Below the pieces are notes generated by a model. The model was not told the DNA's origin. It was given only the letters and a program-made list of their open reading frames with translations, and did no database searches. From contig JASANG010001223.1 of NCBI GenBank assembly GCA_030248215.1, positions 1 to 64,000 of the forward strand: a DNA stretch of 64,000 nt, written 5' to 3'. The translations under genes were made by a program, and so were the position numbers. The stretch comes from Enoplolaimus lenunculus (lineage: Eukaryota; Nematoda; Enoplea; Enoplida; Thoracostomopsidae). Positions 44,004 to 57,300 of the stretch are shown piece by piece; the first letter of the stretch is position 1; each line of letters begins with the position of its first letter.

Positions 44004-46090
44004 GAATATTCAATCAAACGACTGCATGAAATATTATAAAATTCCAAATTTTCAACGCTGAGCTTGATCGTAAGCCTTAGGCAAAACCTACTTAATCCTA
44101 GGCCGAAACCTAAGCCTAATAGGCTTAACGCTATACAGTAATTCCAGAGTGTAAAAACAGACAGTAAAAATATTAACGGAAACGGAAACGGATAGTGAGT
44201 AAAATAACGGAAACGGAAACGAAAAACAGATATTGAAGTTTGAACTTTCAATGATGTTTTATCTTAAAGCCAACAAAATTGAGGTGTTCAAACATTCACC
44301 GGGTATTCTAAAATTTTAAAGAAAAAATAGCGGATGCCGTAACTTTTATTTCATTTCGAACAATTCCGGCATATTTGTAACAAAGAATTGCGAGATTTAT
44401 TCGTGATTCGGAACAAATTTTCAAAGTAGAAAACAGAATTTCCGCTATTTCTATAACGGAAACAACGAACACCGATTTTTCCCGAAAACGGAAACGGATA
44501 TCTGGTTATACCCTGGTAAATTGCAATAAATTTGGTTTAATCAACTGAGTTAGCGAATTACTTCTCTCTTAGTTAATAACAGTAGACATTATTCCAAATT
44601 TAATTGACTCTCACTCTGAGTGGAGTTGAACGGTAAGCCTAAAGCCTAAGCCTTATGTAAGCCTGAACCTAAGGTTAAGTGGAACAACTTCTATGTTTTC
44701 TGTGGTTGGTTTTCTAAATTAAATTTCGGTTTATATTCAATATGGTGGAATTTGTGAAAAGATACGCTGCCTTTAAATCAATATTTCTAGATGGCAATAT
44801 TTCAAAAATTCGCATGTAGGTATATTTCAAAGTTTGAATGCATTTTGCTTTATGAACATGAAGGTTTTTATGATGCTCGTCATCTTTGGCAACCCAGCAA
44901 TTAATCAGGTTATGGAACATCCACGTTATACTGCACGCGCTACTGCAAAAAATGTCTGGGCCTGTGAGTAAGACCCGACGTCGTTTTAACACACTCTATT
45001 ACGAGACCACTATAAAGTCCGGTAGTCCCTAAACGAGGACGTAAAGACATATTGCACTGTGTTCATATAACATTGCAACCATACATAACAACACAAATAC
45101 ATTTTGCTTAATTTTTTTTACCTTTTGTCCCGTCTCCCTTTCGGACAGCGTCGGTACAATTAACAGTGCCTACAAATCACATATAATTGTACCTACACGC
45201 TAGTTGCATCTTCGATTTGTACACAGATTCCTACCGGGCGGTTGTACAAATATTTACCTTTGCGCGCGCATTATACGGTTGGTGACCCACTTTAGATCAA
45301 ACGACTCAGTTTGGAATACTGTACAATGAACTACAACGGGTAGAAGTAGCTGTTCTTGTTTTAAGGTTTTTCTAAAATCCTGAGGGATGTGCCGCAGCAT
45401 TTTTACCCAAAACCGTGGCCTTCTTTTATACTGGCATTTTTGATTGCCAATTTGCTGCAAACCCTAAGGGCTGATTCTTAGCCTCCCAAGACTAAGACTG
45501 AATATTAGTCTGAGCTTATAATAGCGCTTGGAACAAATTGTAGGCTTTGCTTACAACTAAGCCTAGAATTCTTAAAAATAATGTATTTTATTATGCACTT
45601 TTCCTCATACATTCGAATTGAAAAATGGTTTTGCATGTAAGCCAAGCCAAGCCTTCCAGTGTCCCAGTGTCTCAGTCTCTCAAATTTCTAGCGTTTCATT
45701 AATACAGCGTGCAATTTTGTCCCAACCTTTCAGCGTAACTAGCAGACCAGTATAATTAACATGAAACTGTTTATGGATCTTTACATATGATCCAGAAACT
45801 ACATAGCTAGAAGTGATCAGGTATAAAAAATGTGAACTTCGAAATTTCAAGAAATTCTGAGTAAAGGCTATGTTTCTTTTTGACCTGTCAGCGATAAAAT
45901 ATATTCCTCTGGCTATTTTATATACAAAACAACTAATCTTTTTCAGCTTTTGTTCTGTTCTCGATCATTCTGCTTCAAACTTCAGTTAAATAATAAATCA
46001 AACGTTTTATACAAACTATGTAAACGACGATACTGCATAGCCAATCGAATAGATTGTGTGCTTTGAGTTTTGTAGTTGGAAGGTGTGAAG
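44004..46090. other. Gene-free stretch before FBXO45
   Basis: Contains a decayed CCTAAG patch near 44070-44130, GGAAACGGAAACGG words at 44175-44225 and 44450-44510, a remnant of the AACTCAG family at about 44540-44640, and nothing codable that I recognise. Confidence 0.4.
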
Positions 46091-46114
46091 GATTGAGCTT
46101 TGAAAAGTAAATCT

Positions 46115-47973
46115 ATGTCCACAGCAAGCAATTTGCCTTATCTCTGTCTTGCTCATGTGTTCCATTATTTGAGTTTAAATGACATCAGGGCATGCATGCA
46201 AGTGTGCAGACATTGGTACAGTTATTTTGCAATTGAGGACTGCGATATTTGGAAGATTCTTGTGGAGGTTAGTACGTTGCAGCAGGTCGTAAAAACATTT
46301 ATCGTTTGGAAAAAATCCGTAATGGCTTCAATAATTTTGAAAAAGTCAGCGATGGCTTCAACAGTTTTGATATTCTCGATTCCCAACATACGCAAGCAAA
46401 TCTTTGTTCACAGTAATTAGTTAATCACTCCTTTGTTTAAGAATTAAGTCACGAGGTGGATCGCAATTAAATATATAGTTATGTTGTTTTAGGAAAAACT
46501 GCCCTCTGGGGCCTTATTGGACCCATATCTGCTGTCGAGCTTGCCAACGGCAAAGTCAAAATTGCGTGCGTATGCGCATGCATGGAATCCTGCGGACTGT
46601 TCTCGTAATGCATACATTAAACTAAATGGCTTCACGCTACATCGAAATCCAGTCGCTCAGAGCACTGATGGAGTTCGGGCGAAAAGAGGCTTTAAAGTTG
46701 GTCGACATGCATGGGAAGTTTGGTGGGATGGACCTCTAGGGACTGTTGCACTTGTTGGAGTTGCGACACAGCATGCTGCTTTACAGGTCAGCGCTAGTGT
46801 ATGTACAACCTGTGCTCATTTTGACGGCGCATTAATGTCTGATTTATTTTCATACTGTTGTTTACGTTTAGATCATTAATAGCGCCTACAGTGAAATTTG
46901 TGATGTGATGGTATTTTCAGTGATGATGGCACCGGATAAAATCAATCGGATCATGATCCGGATAACTGGATATCCGCATAACGTAGTACAATTTTTTATT
47001 CGGATAATTTTGGAAAAATTTGTACGAAGTATGCATTGTGTCAAAAAACCATAATTTATTCATCATCAGTTAATATGTATATATGCCTCATATTTGTCTC
47101 CTAACTTTTCAAATTTTGACTATTCGAAATTTGTATACCAGGGTTCTGTCGGGAATTCTGCGAAAATTTGGGTCGTGTTTGTTCCGGCATTGAAAATCGT
47201 AAGAACAGAAATTCGCAGCGTTAAAAATAAAAATTTTACATGTATTTACCATTAGAATTCTTTTACATGTTTCTGCTTTTTGCGAAACGTAGCTCCTGTT
47301 AGGATCCTGTTATATTCTTGGTTTAATTAATATCTGGATATCCGAGGCCTTCTTAATATCTGAATAAAATTTATCCTGATATGTTGAGCCCATCACTAAT
47401 TTTTAGAGCCATGGTTATTCGCCTCTTTTGGGTTCTGATGATCAAGGATGGGCGTGGAATCTAGTCGATAACACATTACTTCATAACGGACACGCTGTTC
47501 AACCTTACCCACGAGTGAACAATGCACCGCGCTACCAAGTAGGTAGATTTTATTAACATTTATTTTGTATGTGAAACTGAGCTTAGTTTGACGTATATTT
47601 TGTCAGAACTAAAATCGAATTGCTTTTCAATATATCTTTTTTTCTATGTAGTATCAATGTGCAAGTTTGTTCATCTGCTTCATTACAGAATTGAGTTGGA
47701 AAAGTGTTGTCGACAAAAGTCATAAATTGCATTGCGCCGTATTGAAATTTTAAACTAATTACGGTGATTTGTTTTGATATATTTCAGGTTGGCGACCGTG
47801 TTCGGATTATTTTGGACTGCGACGATCATTTGATTTATTACGAGCGAAACTATGAATTCCTAGGCGTTGCATTTTGGGACCTACCTCCACTCAAGCTATA
47901 TCCATGCGCGTGTGCTGTTTACGGCAATACTGAAGTGTCCATGGTTTACCTTGGTGCGCCATTTGATGGATAG
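46115..47973 (+). CDS. fsn-1: FBXO45/FSN-1 F-box and SPRY protein
   Basis: Substrate-binding partner of the PHR (RPM-1/MYCBP2) SKP1 ubiquitin ligase that limits synapse growth. Four exons: 46115-46267, 46493-46786, 47407-47538, 47788-47973; all phase 0, encoding 254 residues (human FBXO45 has 286). The F-box is residues 7-50 ([20 protein letters not shown] onward). The SPRY domain follows, with [66 protein letters not shown] and the ending [15 protein letters not shown], close to vertebrate FBXO45 almost throughout. The first true ATG is 46115; upstream in-frame sequence has only a TTG. A TTTTTCAG acceptor at about 45946 may mark the 5' end of the transcript. The second intron contains a small inverted-repeat element. 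Confidence 0.97.
46918..47396. mobile_element. CCGGATAA inverted-repeat element in FBXO45 intron 2
   Basis: GTGATGATGGCACCGGATAA at left pairs imperfectly with TTATCCTGATATGTTGAGC at right; CTGGATATCCG occurs near each end. Confidence 0.5.
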
Positions 47974-49494
47974 TTACGATTAAAACCGTTTACGAGCACT
48001 TGGTTTAGCTTATGTGACAAAACTTTTGCAAAACCGTTGCAAGAAAATTCAATTCTGATTTGGCTGAAATGGTTCATGTTATACAGAAACTGTTTTTTGA
48101 GCTGTGCATGATGCGGGCAACTTTGTTGCGTGTGGACTGCAAAATTTTCCTGACACCTACGTACATGACATACACATGGAAATTTGTGACTTGGTGTACT
48201 CAAATTATCAGGAAATACGTTTTGCGCGTACTAAGCTTTAGTTGAATTCGAATGGATCTGGGTGTCAATGTTGATTGCTATGATATATTAGAGGTTAATT
48301 TGTTTCTCAGACGCTGCCAGCTTGCAAGTGTAGAAAGAAGAGTTTAGATTAAGACTATTGCAGAAAGCTGGTCGTCTAAGCCAATTTCAACCTGTAAATA
48401 AGACTTCGTCATGACTTCTTTAACGTAGTTGAATATTTCCCGTCTCGATTGTGAATGAATGTTTTCCGTCATACCATATTATGTTTTACCGATGGCTGTT
48501 TTCTAGTACAAATTGTTGCCTTTTGTTTCGTTTTGTGTTATGTTCATATGTCGGTGCTGATCATATATTTTACGCTGTATATTTGTGGTCATTGCCAAGC
48601 GATCAAATGTCATTTTTCCATATATAATTAATTAGATAGGAGATTTGAAGTGGTTTTCAGCTGTTTTTGTGCTATTTTCTCGAAGTTTGCGGTGACTTTG
48701 CATGAGGTATGGAACTAAAACCATTACTTAAACGTTCGAAATATCACAAGGACTGCGTTTTCATGAGTCACCCGTAAACAATATATTTATTAGTAATCAT
48801 TTCGCGCTGCGGTACCTGAATTTATTGCAGACAGACTCTGGGAATTATTTCCAGACGGGGAGTCCTTCATAATAAAATTTCATGCTTTTGTTTTATTCCG
48901 CAGTAAATGTTTCGGAGTATCTTTATGGACGAGCTTCTTATTAATCTCGTTACGCACCGTCAAATACTAAATTTGTCACCTTTGCAAAACCCAAAATCAG
49001 CTTATATACATATACCTATTTGCGTCGCGAGATTACATAATGGCGGTAATTTTAAATTCTGATCGCTCTTGATTTAACAAGACGCCAAGAATCTGAGTAT
49101 AATGCTAATTAGTAAAAGACTAGCTAGGAAATCAGACAATCTGTGAAGGCACATTTAAATTTACCATGACACAGAACCCATGAAGCTCATGATTTTTCAA
49201 TACTGTATCCGCGATTTTAGCTGTCTGAATATTGAACAGCACATTGTGGGGTTGGGGTAGACAACACCATTCTACTTAGTGTTTTTCAATGTGGAAGGTT
49301 CAGGCAAACCGGAGCCTCCTCCCTGAAAGAGAAAAAGCCCAAAAGTGAATCAAAAAGTTTGATTGCTGCAGAAAAAGTTTCCTTCTACATTTGTGTAGTG
49401 AAATCAATAAATTTTAGGTGCGCTAAACCAGTCATCAAACGCAAAAAATGGCGCAATTCAACTCAGCGCCTCCCATTACACAGTAATCAGGGTG
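47974..49494. other. FBXO45 3' region
   Basis: Low-complexity AT-rich sequence; an AATAAA occurs at about 48871. No further coding region or strong repeat was seen. Confidence 0.4.
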
Positions 49495-50130
49495 GAAGCT
49501 GAGGTGAAAAATACCGGAGCCGAAGGTCAACGAAAGTTGCCGGAGGTGAGGCGAAGTTTGGTAGTAAACATGATCGTTAATTAATTTTAGCCAATATCTG
49601 CAATATATTGTGAACAGGGTGCAACCGGAGGTGGAAAATACCGGAGCCGGAGGTCAACGAAACTTGCAGGAGCCGGAGGTATGGCGAAGTTAAGTAGTAA
49701 GGGTTAATTAGTTATTTTAGACAATATCTGCAAAATTTTGTTAAGTAGTTTGGTTTCACGCTAATTTTCTGCCAAATTTCGGCAATTCTTTCATAAATAT
49801 TGTGACAGAAGTCAATCGAAACGCGCTAAACAGATAAATTTAGGAAAAATGCAAAATTTTACTACCGAAATTGCCGGAACATCCGGAAAAAATTCTACCG
49901 GAGCATGAGGCCGATTTTCTGCCTGAGCCGTAGCCGGATGCAGACCTCCGGTTGCACCCTGATTTTAAAGTTGTTTGGATTTACGCTACTTTTCTCCGAA
50001 ATTTCAGAAATTCTTTCATACGAAAATTGTGACAAAAGTACAACGAAACGCGCTAAACAGATAAGTTTTGAAAATTATGCAAAATTTGGCTACCGAAATT
50101 GCAGGAACCTCCGGCAAAGGCAGACCTCCG
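49495..50130. mobile_element. Nested CAGGGTGCAACCGGAGGT elements
   Basis: An inner copy (about 49616-49960) runs from CAGGGTGCAACCGGAGGT to ACCTCCGGTTGCACCCTG, within a more diverged copy with similar GGAGGT words. They share terminal CAGGGTGCAACCGG with the hAT elements at 54955 and 58682. Confidence 0.6.
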
Positions 50131-51335
50131 GTTGTACCAAAAAATATAGATTTCTGTACTGTTGAAGATACATTTTTGGTTCCGCTGTAGTCCATAAATA
50201 TAAGATAAAACAAAAGGTGAAAGTACATTCCAATCTCAAAAATGGAAATTTAATTGAAATTATATGCGGCGATATTATGAGGAGTCAAATCGGCATTATG
50301 TTCCCATATGCTTCAATGTCCGGGACAGTACACTACCCACTCAAAAGTCACCTGGTGTATGCATGTTGTTGTGGAAGTTGCATTAGCTTTAAATAAAAAA
50401 GTTTATCCTGCATTTTCGCCGTTAAAATATCACATATTTGAAAATTAACATGTCTTCAGTAGCCAGCACCCAGCAAAATCTAACATTATAGTATCGTTTT
50501 TGTTAATATTGAAAATTAGATGCGTTTCCGTTTTGTTATTTTGATCATGATCCGTTTCCGTCATTTTTACTATCTGTTAACACCTGGGTATAACATTAGT
50601 TAAACTGTAGGATTAATTTACTTGCAGAGGGGTTGTTGTGGTTTGTTACCATTTTATTACTTAGCTAGTGCATTCAATGCAGTGTGTTGGGGTATAACTG
50701 TGACCACGCGGTTTAAATGATAGCCCATTATTATTAGTTAACGATAGGTTTTCAAACTGGAGAACATCTGCAATTGCTGATCTCAATATTGATATAGAAG
50801 TATGACAAATCACAACGCCAACAATGTGCTGAATTTCGACCCTCACCAGGCGCAGTTTCCAAAGTTACAAGACCCATCATCAACTGGTAATAGGTGCTAC
50901 GCAGATTTGAGAATACGGGCTCATATCTGTATAAATGTTAACCATATTCTAACCAGGGTGGCAACAAAGGTTCGGAGTTGGATTGGGCAAAAATTTGTGG
51001 TTCTGATTTGGATTTGGATTCGGTTGTAAAAATGCCGAATCCAACAAACAATAAAATTTTTTAATAATTTGTTATGTCAATAAAAAATTTTTTATTTCAG
51101 ATCACAAATCTCCAAGCTGAGGTCGGGCACGAAGCATATTAATGTATAAAGGTTATGCGGCTGGCGTTGCGTTGATATTGTGATAGTAGTTATAGATATA
51201 ACTGAAGTTTTGCAACATGCAAGATTGGATTCGGATTCGGTAAATTAGCAATGTCTTTCAGCCTCAAGTGCAAGCTAATGTAAAAACAAGCTAGATACTA
51301 AAATATTATGCTGCCTTGGAATTAATCGTGTGAAA

Positions 51336-54300
51336 ATGGTTCGCGTTAAAGGATACGCCAAACGTTTGGCTCCAAGCGAAGCTAAACAGAAATCAGAACA
51401 AGTTGTGTTGCGTGGTTTGTCTACGGTATGTAATTACAATTTGTGCGTATTAAATTTTCTCTCGCATGTTTTAGAGTTAGACATCGACTGATCGTGTAGA
51501 CACAGATTTTACCATATAACTGTAGGTGGCACAACGATGTAAATTTCTATAAAATTGGTTAAGAATAGTGGTTTTTGGTATTTTCCCCTAATTAGCCCTA
51601 TTCCAGGCACCGCTGGCCCAGGGATGGGTGGTCTCGGTTTCGGCAAGTCTTCGGATTTGTCTGATCGATACACAGTTGCTATTACTTGAAATAGTTTGAG
51701 TTGAAGAAAGGACGTAGCAATGTTTTGCTCCTATTTTGGACCAAGGTATATATACGCGAACCACTTAAAATTGGGTTTACTTCACTTCATGCTATGACTG
51801 TTTTAACAGAAGGCTCAAGTTCCGCCAAAGGAATTTTTAATTCGGGGTGGAGGTTCTTTCCTGGGCGCGAAGAAACCAAAAATCCCCCAACCATTACTTA
51901 TTTTTTTTTGGCCGTTCTTTTTTTAAGTTAGTATTTGACGCAATCCATATTATTTTACCCACACGCGGGTCGTCTCTCCTCCTCTTTCTTTTTTTTTTTA
52001 TATTTTTTAAAATTTTATTCGCTATATCCTACAGGTTTTGTTTTATTTTGACCCACAATATCGAATATTGATAATAATGAATTCAGAGGGAGAGAAGAAT
52101 GCAAGTCGGAGGCGGCAATTTAGGACATATAAAATAGAGCAGCCGCGTAACATTCCATTGCCAAGACAGAAGGCGCCAGCTGCGGGGACATACGTTGGTG
52201 AACTTATACATCCCCCCTCGCTCAAGCTGCCCCGGACGCACGTCCTCTCCTCGCCGAGCGATGAGGGATTAGCCCTTTTTTTTACAAGTGAGTACATGCC
52301 TGGCGGAAGAAACCGATAACTCGGGCTTCACGGTGCTGAATGAAGATACCCCTACACGCCTCCCCTCCAATGGTACTCCAACGTCCCCTGATGTTACCCT
52401 GGCAAGCAACAGCCTGGCCATTGATACCGAGTGGTGCACCGTAACGGCGTTATCATCAGACCACTTGCCCATAGTCGTCAGCATCGGCGATGAGGTCCCG
52501 GTGATCCCGGCGCCTCATACTACGTTCGTCAAGATCAACAAAGCCGATTGGGGCAAATTTACCGAGCTGACTGAAGGTGACTTCAACGGGGCCCAGCCCC
52601 CCACTGACACGCAAACGGGTGAGAAGATATTTCGACACATCGTGGTTACTGCAAGCCAAGCCTACATATGGGCGGCACAAGTGAGTAGCACCGCCTCCCA
52701 TTCCCAGCGAGGCCGCCGATCTGATCGCCCAGAGGGATGTTATCCGTACGAAAAACCACCTTGACCCACGGATCCCAGATCTGAATCACCGAATCTCAGG
52801 GATCATTGTCAAGGACCTTCGGTCCCGCTGGTGTTAGATGGTAAGCGCGATGGACAGGAAGACAAACCTGAGCAATCTCTGGAGGCTGATTAAACGCCTC
52901 AAAAACAAGACCAAAGCCAGCGACAACTGTGGAATTACGTTTGGTGCAGAAACCATAACGGAAGCCGGTGACATCGCATTTGAATTCAACAAGATTTTTA
53001 CAACGCCGCTGCTGCACAAATCCCAAACTGCCACCCGCAAACTCGTGAACGAAATCAAGCGTTCACAGATCCCAACGGGAGACATCTTCAAGGTGGATCA
53101 GGTGCATTCAGCAATAATATCTTCCAACAACTCCAAAGCTTTTGGACCAGACGGCATCACCCCTCTGCACCTAAAGCATCTTGGTCCTGCTGGTATGCGT
53201 TTACTCACTCGGCTGTGCAATTTGTCCCTCACCAAATGCAGCATTCCGGCCATTTGGAAATCGTCGCATATCATTCCTTTGCTCAAACCGGGCAAGGACC
53301 CGCACTCCGCCAAGTCCTACCGCCCAGTATCGTTGCTATGTCAGGCAGCTAAGATACTCGAAAAGCTGATCCTGCCTATCCTCCAACAGCACCTTCGGCC
53401 TGCAACGCACCAACACGGGTTTAGGAGTATGCACAGCACCACATCTGCGCTACTCACGCTAGTCAATGACGTCATCACGGGTTTCAACCAGAAAAAACCA
53501 GCTAGTCGTACGGTGGTAGCAGCACTGGATGTGTCAAAAGCCTTTGACTGCGTCGACCACCTCTCGTTGCTCAACATGCTTGCTCAGTCAGAACTCCCTC
53601 CTTTCATCATGAGATGGTTAAGCTGTTACCTCCGTGGCCGGAAATCGTCAACTAGTTTTCGGCATGTCAAGTCAAGATCCAGGGCCGTGCACTTCGGGGT
53701 ACCCCAAAGCAGTGTCATATCGCCCCGCAACTGTTCAATTTCTACATTAGTGACCTGCCAGTGCCACTCAACCATTCCGTCAAAATGGTCAGTTACGCGG
53801 ACGACCTGACCATCTACGTCAGCGACCCCACGGTACCACCTGCTGTCGATGCGCTGAACGATTACTTACCTACGCTCAGGACTGCTCTCACGGCCAAGAA
53901 CCTGGAATTGTCAGCCTCAGTCCACGGTTACGCTTCTGACGCCATTCACCAAAGAGGCCTCCATGTACCCCCAGGTAGTCATCAATAGACATGTACTGCC
54001 ACTCGAAACGAGGCCAAAAATACTGGGTGTAACCTTTGACCCGATGTTCACATTCGGGCCACACTGCAGGGCGGTCGCGGACCGTGTACGACAACGCAAC
54101 GCCATGCTGAAATCACTGGCGGGCTCCAGTTGGGGGCAAGACAAGGAAACGCTGCTGATGACATATAAAGCCGTTGGACGATCTGTCATAAACTATGCCG
54201 CCCCGGCATGGTCGACGGTAGCATCCAAATCCAACATGGAGCGCATACAATCGGCGCAGAATGCAGCGTTACGTACGGCAACAGGATGCCACCTGATGTC

Positions 54301-57300
54301 GTCAATAGACCATCTCCATCAAGAATGTAAGGTGCTCCCGGTGAAGGAGCACAACGCTATGCTCTCAGCTCAGTTCACGTCCGCATGCTTGGATCCCGCC
54401 GACCCCTGTCACCACATCATGGAAGAGCCAGCTCCGCCAAGGCGCATGAAACCATCCCTCGCCTCTACCTTTGGACAGGTAGTCCGAAGAGCCAAGAACG
54501 ATTTGGGCGACGACACGACTCCTGCCGCCATTTCCAAATGGATACATCGCGGCTACGTGCAATCAACGCGTGCAGGATATTCCAACAACCCTGTGCTCTG
54601 CGCCGCAGCGCCGACGGTTTCCGCCGACGAAGCGCACCTGCCTCGGAAGACACGATCGACGCTCGCCCAATTACGATCGGGATACTGCCGTGTGTTGAAT
54701 TCGTACTGCAGCAGACTTGACCCGCAAATACGTGATGAATGCCCGGATTGCCACACGCCGCTGCACGACACGGAACATCTGTTTAATTGTCCAGCGAAAC
54801 CTCGCGACGCCACAGTTTTGGACCTCTGGGACAATCCGATACGCGCGGCGGCAGCATTGGAGCTGCCGTTACACTGATGGGAAAGGAACTGGCTACAACA
54901 ACAACAACAACAACATTTCGAGTACGTATCGAGGACGCGGAGGCAGATTGGCAGCAGGGTGCAACCGGAATTACAATTTACCGGAACCGGAATTTGAAAA
55001 TTTTACCGGAACCGGAACCGGAAAGTGAAAAATGCATTTCACCGAAAATTTCATTTTAATCTTATTTTTTGCTCTATTATTTGTGAAATAACCTTAGTCG
55101 AACATAGGTATTTATTTTATTTGTTGTATTTTAGATTTTCATCATCGCCTGAAGCAGGGTGCAACCGGAATTACAATTTACCGGAACCGGAACCGGAACC
55201 GGAATTTGAAAATTTTACCGGAAGCGGAACCGGAACCGGAAAGTGAAAAATGCATTTCACCAAAAATTTCATTTTAATCTTATTTTTTGCTCTATTATTT
55301 GTGAAATAACCTTAGTCGAACATAGGTATTCATTTTATTTGTTGTATTTTAGATTTTCATCATCGACTGAAGTGAAATCCACCATCAATGGCTTATATTC
55401 GGAGTACAAGTGGCTTTCAAGAGAGATTCTTAAAAATTAGCAAAGTTAAGAAAACGGCCAAATTATAATACCGGAATTTTTAAATCCGGTAAAAATTTAC
55501 CGGAACCGGAACCGGAAGGTGAAAAAATGCCGGAACCGGAATTCCGGTTGCACCCTGGCCTGAAGTGAAATCCCCATCAATGGCTTATATTCGGAGTACA
55601 AGTCGCTTTCAAAAGAGATTTTTAAAAATTAGCAAAGTTAAGAAAACGGCCAAATTCTAATACCGGAATTTTTAAATCCGGTAAAAATTTACCGGAACCG
55701 GAAGGTGAGAAAATGCCGGAACCGAAATTCCGGTTGCACCCTGATTGGCAGGGCGCAACGTTCAGTGTTTATGCACGGCTACGCAACACAACCTGCTCAA
55801 ACCAAACAGCTAAGTACTGTAATGATGCCGCCTCAGTCGTTACCTCAATTGTCAGGTATTTGCAAGTTGGTTTATACGCCGCAAGGGATACCACAGTATA
55901 TATTTCGAATCCGACCCAAGCTCAACGGGTCAGGCCATGTGTATGGAGCGATTACAAATGTTACATCCGGCATTATACGTTACTCAACAAAACAAAAAAT
56001 GCAATAAAGAAGAAGAAATGAGTCTTATCGTTGATTATTTTTATAATTGTATGCCAAACGACGTTTCTAAAAAAAGTCGTAATTACTTTCCATAAAATTA
56101 GTTTCTTTAGATGCCAGGGGTCCGCAGCTGTGCCAAGGGGGGTGGTAGGTAGCACAGCCATGTAAATTTCCATAAATTTCGTTTAAAATGGTGGCTTTGG
56201 TATTCCCCCTTAATTAGCCCTATTCCAGGCTGCCCTGGGCCTCCTAAGTCTTTTTTCTAGTTTCGGTCTTAAACGGCGCTTTTATAATATATTTTGTTAA
56301 ATAATATTTCAAGTAGTTGTAAATCGTTAAGCCGCATTGTATTGCGAACACACACATAATACCTTGCAAATCCGAAAATAACTTTGAGGAGGGATCTAGG
56401 TTTCTTCGAAGGCGAATATTTAATTGAAGTTTATCTTACACAATGGCTAGGAGACATTGTATTTCTCTACTCAGACGCTCTGCAATACATCGGCAAGTGA
56501 AGTCAAAAGTATTCCAACTCACTGTTAAGCAAAAAATATCGGCAAAAAATCGGCACGTTATTTGATGTGATGCTGCCGATATAACTAAGAGATATTGCAG
56601 ATATTACCCATGCCAAAGCAGATAGATTAATCTGTATACCCGTTTTGAACATTAAGTTTCGGAGTTTTATTATCGGTTTGAAAACATCAGTCAGTAGGAC
56701 CTATACTTCATTTTTAGTAGTACGAACGCAATGATAAATTCTGGATTTTAAGCTAGTTTTTTAAAAACGTTATGTTCAACGGCTTTGAAGACTTTACAAC
56801 AGTTCGTTTGTCTGCGTTCAGAAAATTTGTTTGTCGAGTTCAAAGAATTGAGTCTAGGGTCACTCGTATAATAAAAATCTTGCTCGTAGTTAGTGTTTAA
56901 TATAAAACAGAGTCATGCGGGCTTTCTTTGTATTGTTCCAGTCTAAACATCGTAACTATTGTACTGGTTGCAGCACTCACAACTTCTGAATTCCACGAAT
57001 GGTGCCGGCGCCGAGAAAGCTTCGCCACCGAAAATGTGTGTTACCAAAGATCTTAGTTTGCTCAAAGATATTCAAGATGGTCAGTTCGTGAAACTTGGTA
57101 CCTTTCGAAACAGTGACTGGCTACGGAACAACAAGTATCTCTCACAGCCATTGGAGCTCGTTTTTTATGAAGATGAAACTGACTTAGCCAAGCTAACCAT
57201 GTTCACTTTAAAACTGTGTAAGTTTTTAGTTTTCACAATTGTCCATATTGTCATATATGTGTAGCACAATCGGTTGGTAATAAATTCTTTAAGTTGGCAA

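Noticed and set aside
45254-45460. Minus-strand frame with KRRPRFWVKMLRHIPQDF
   Set aside because: Vaguely like Harbinger-type transposase text, but too short and without the DDE motifs to claim it.
51522-56230. The two ~86-bp direct repeats as long terminal repeats of a retroelement
   Set aside because: Too short and too diverged, without TG...CA borders, primer-binding or polypurine sites that I could see between them; kept as simple repeats.
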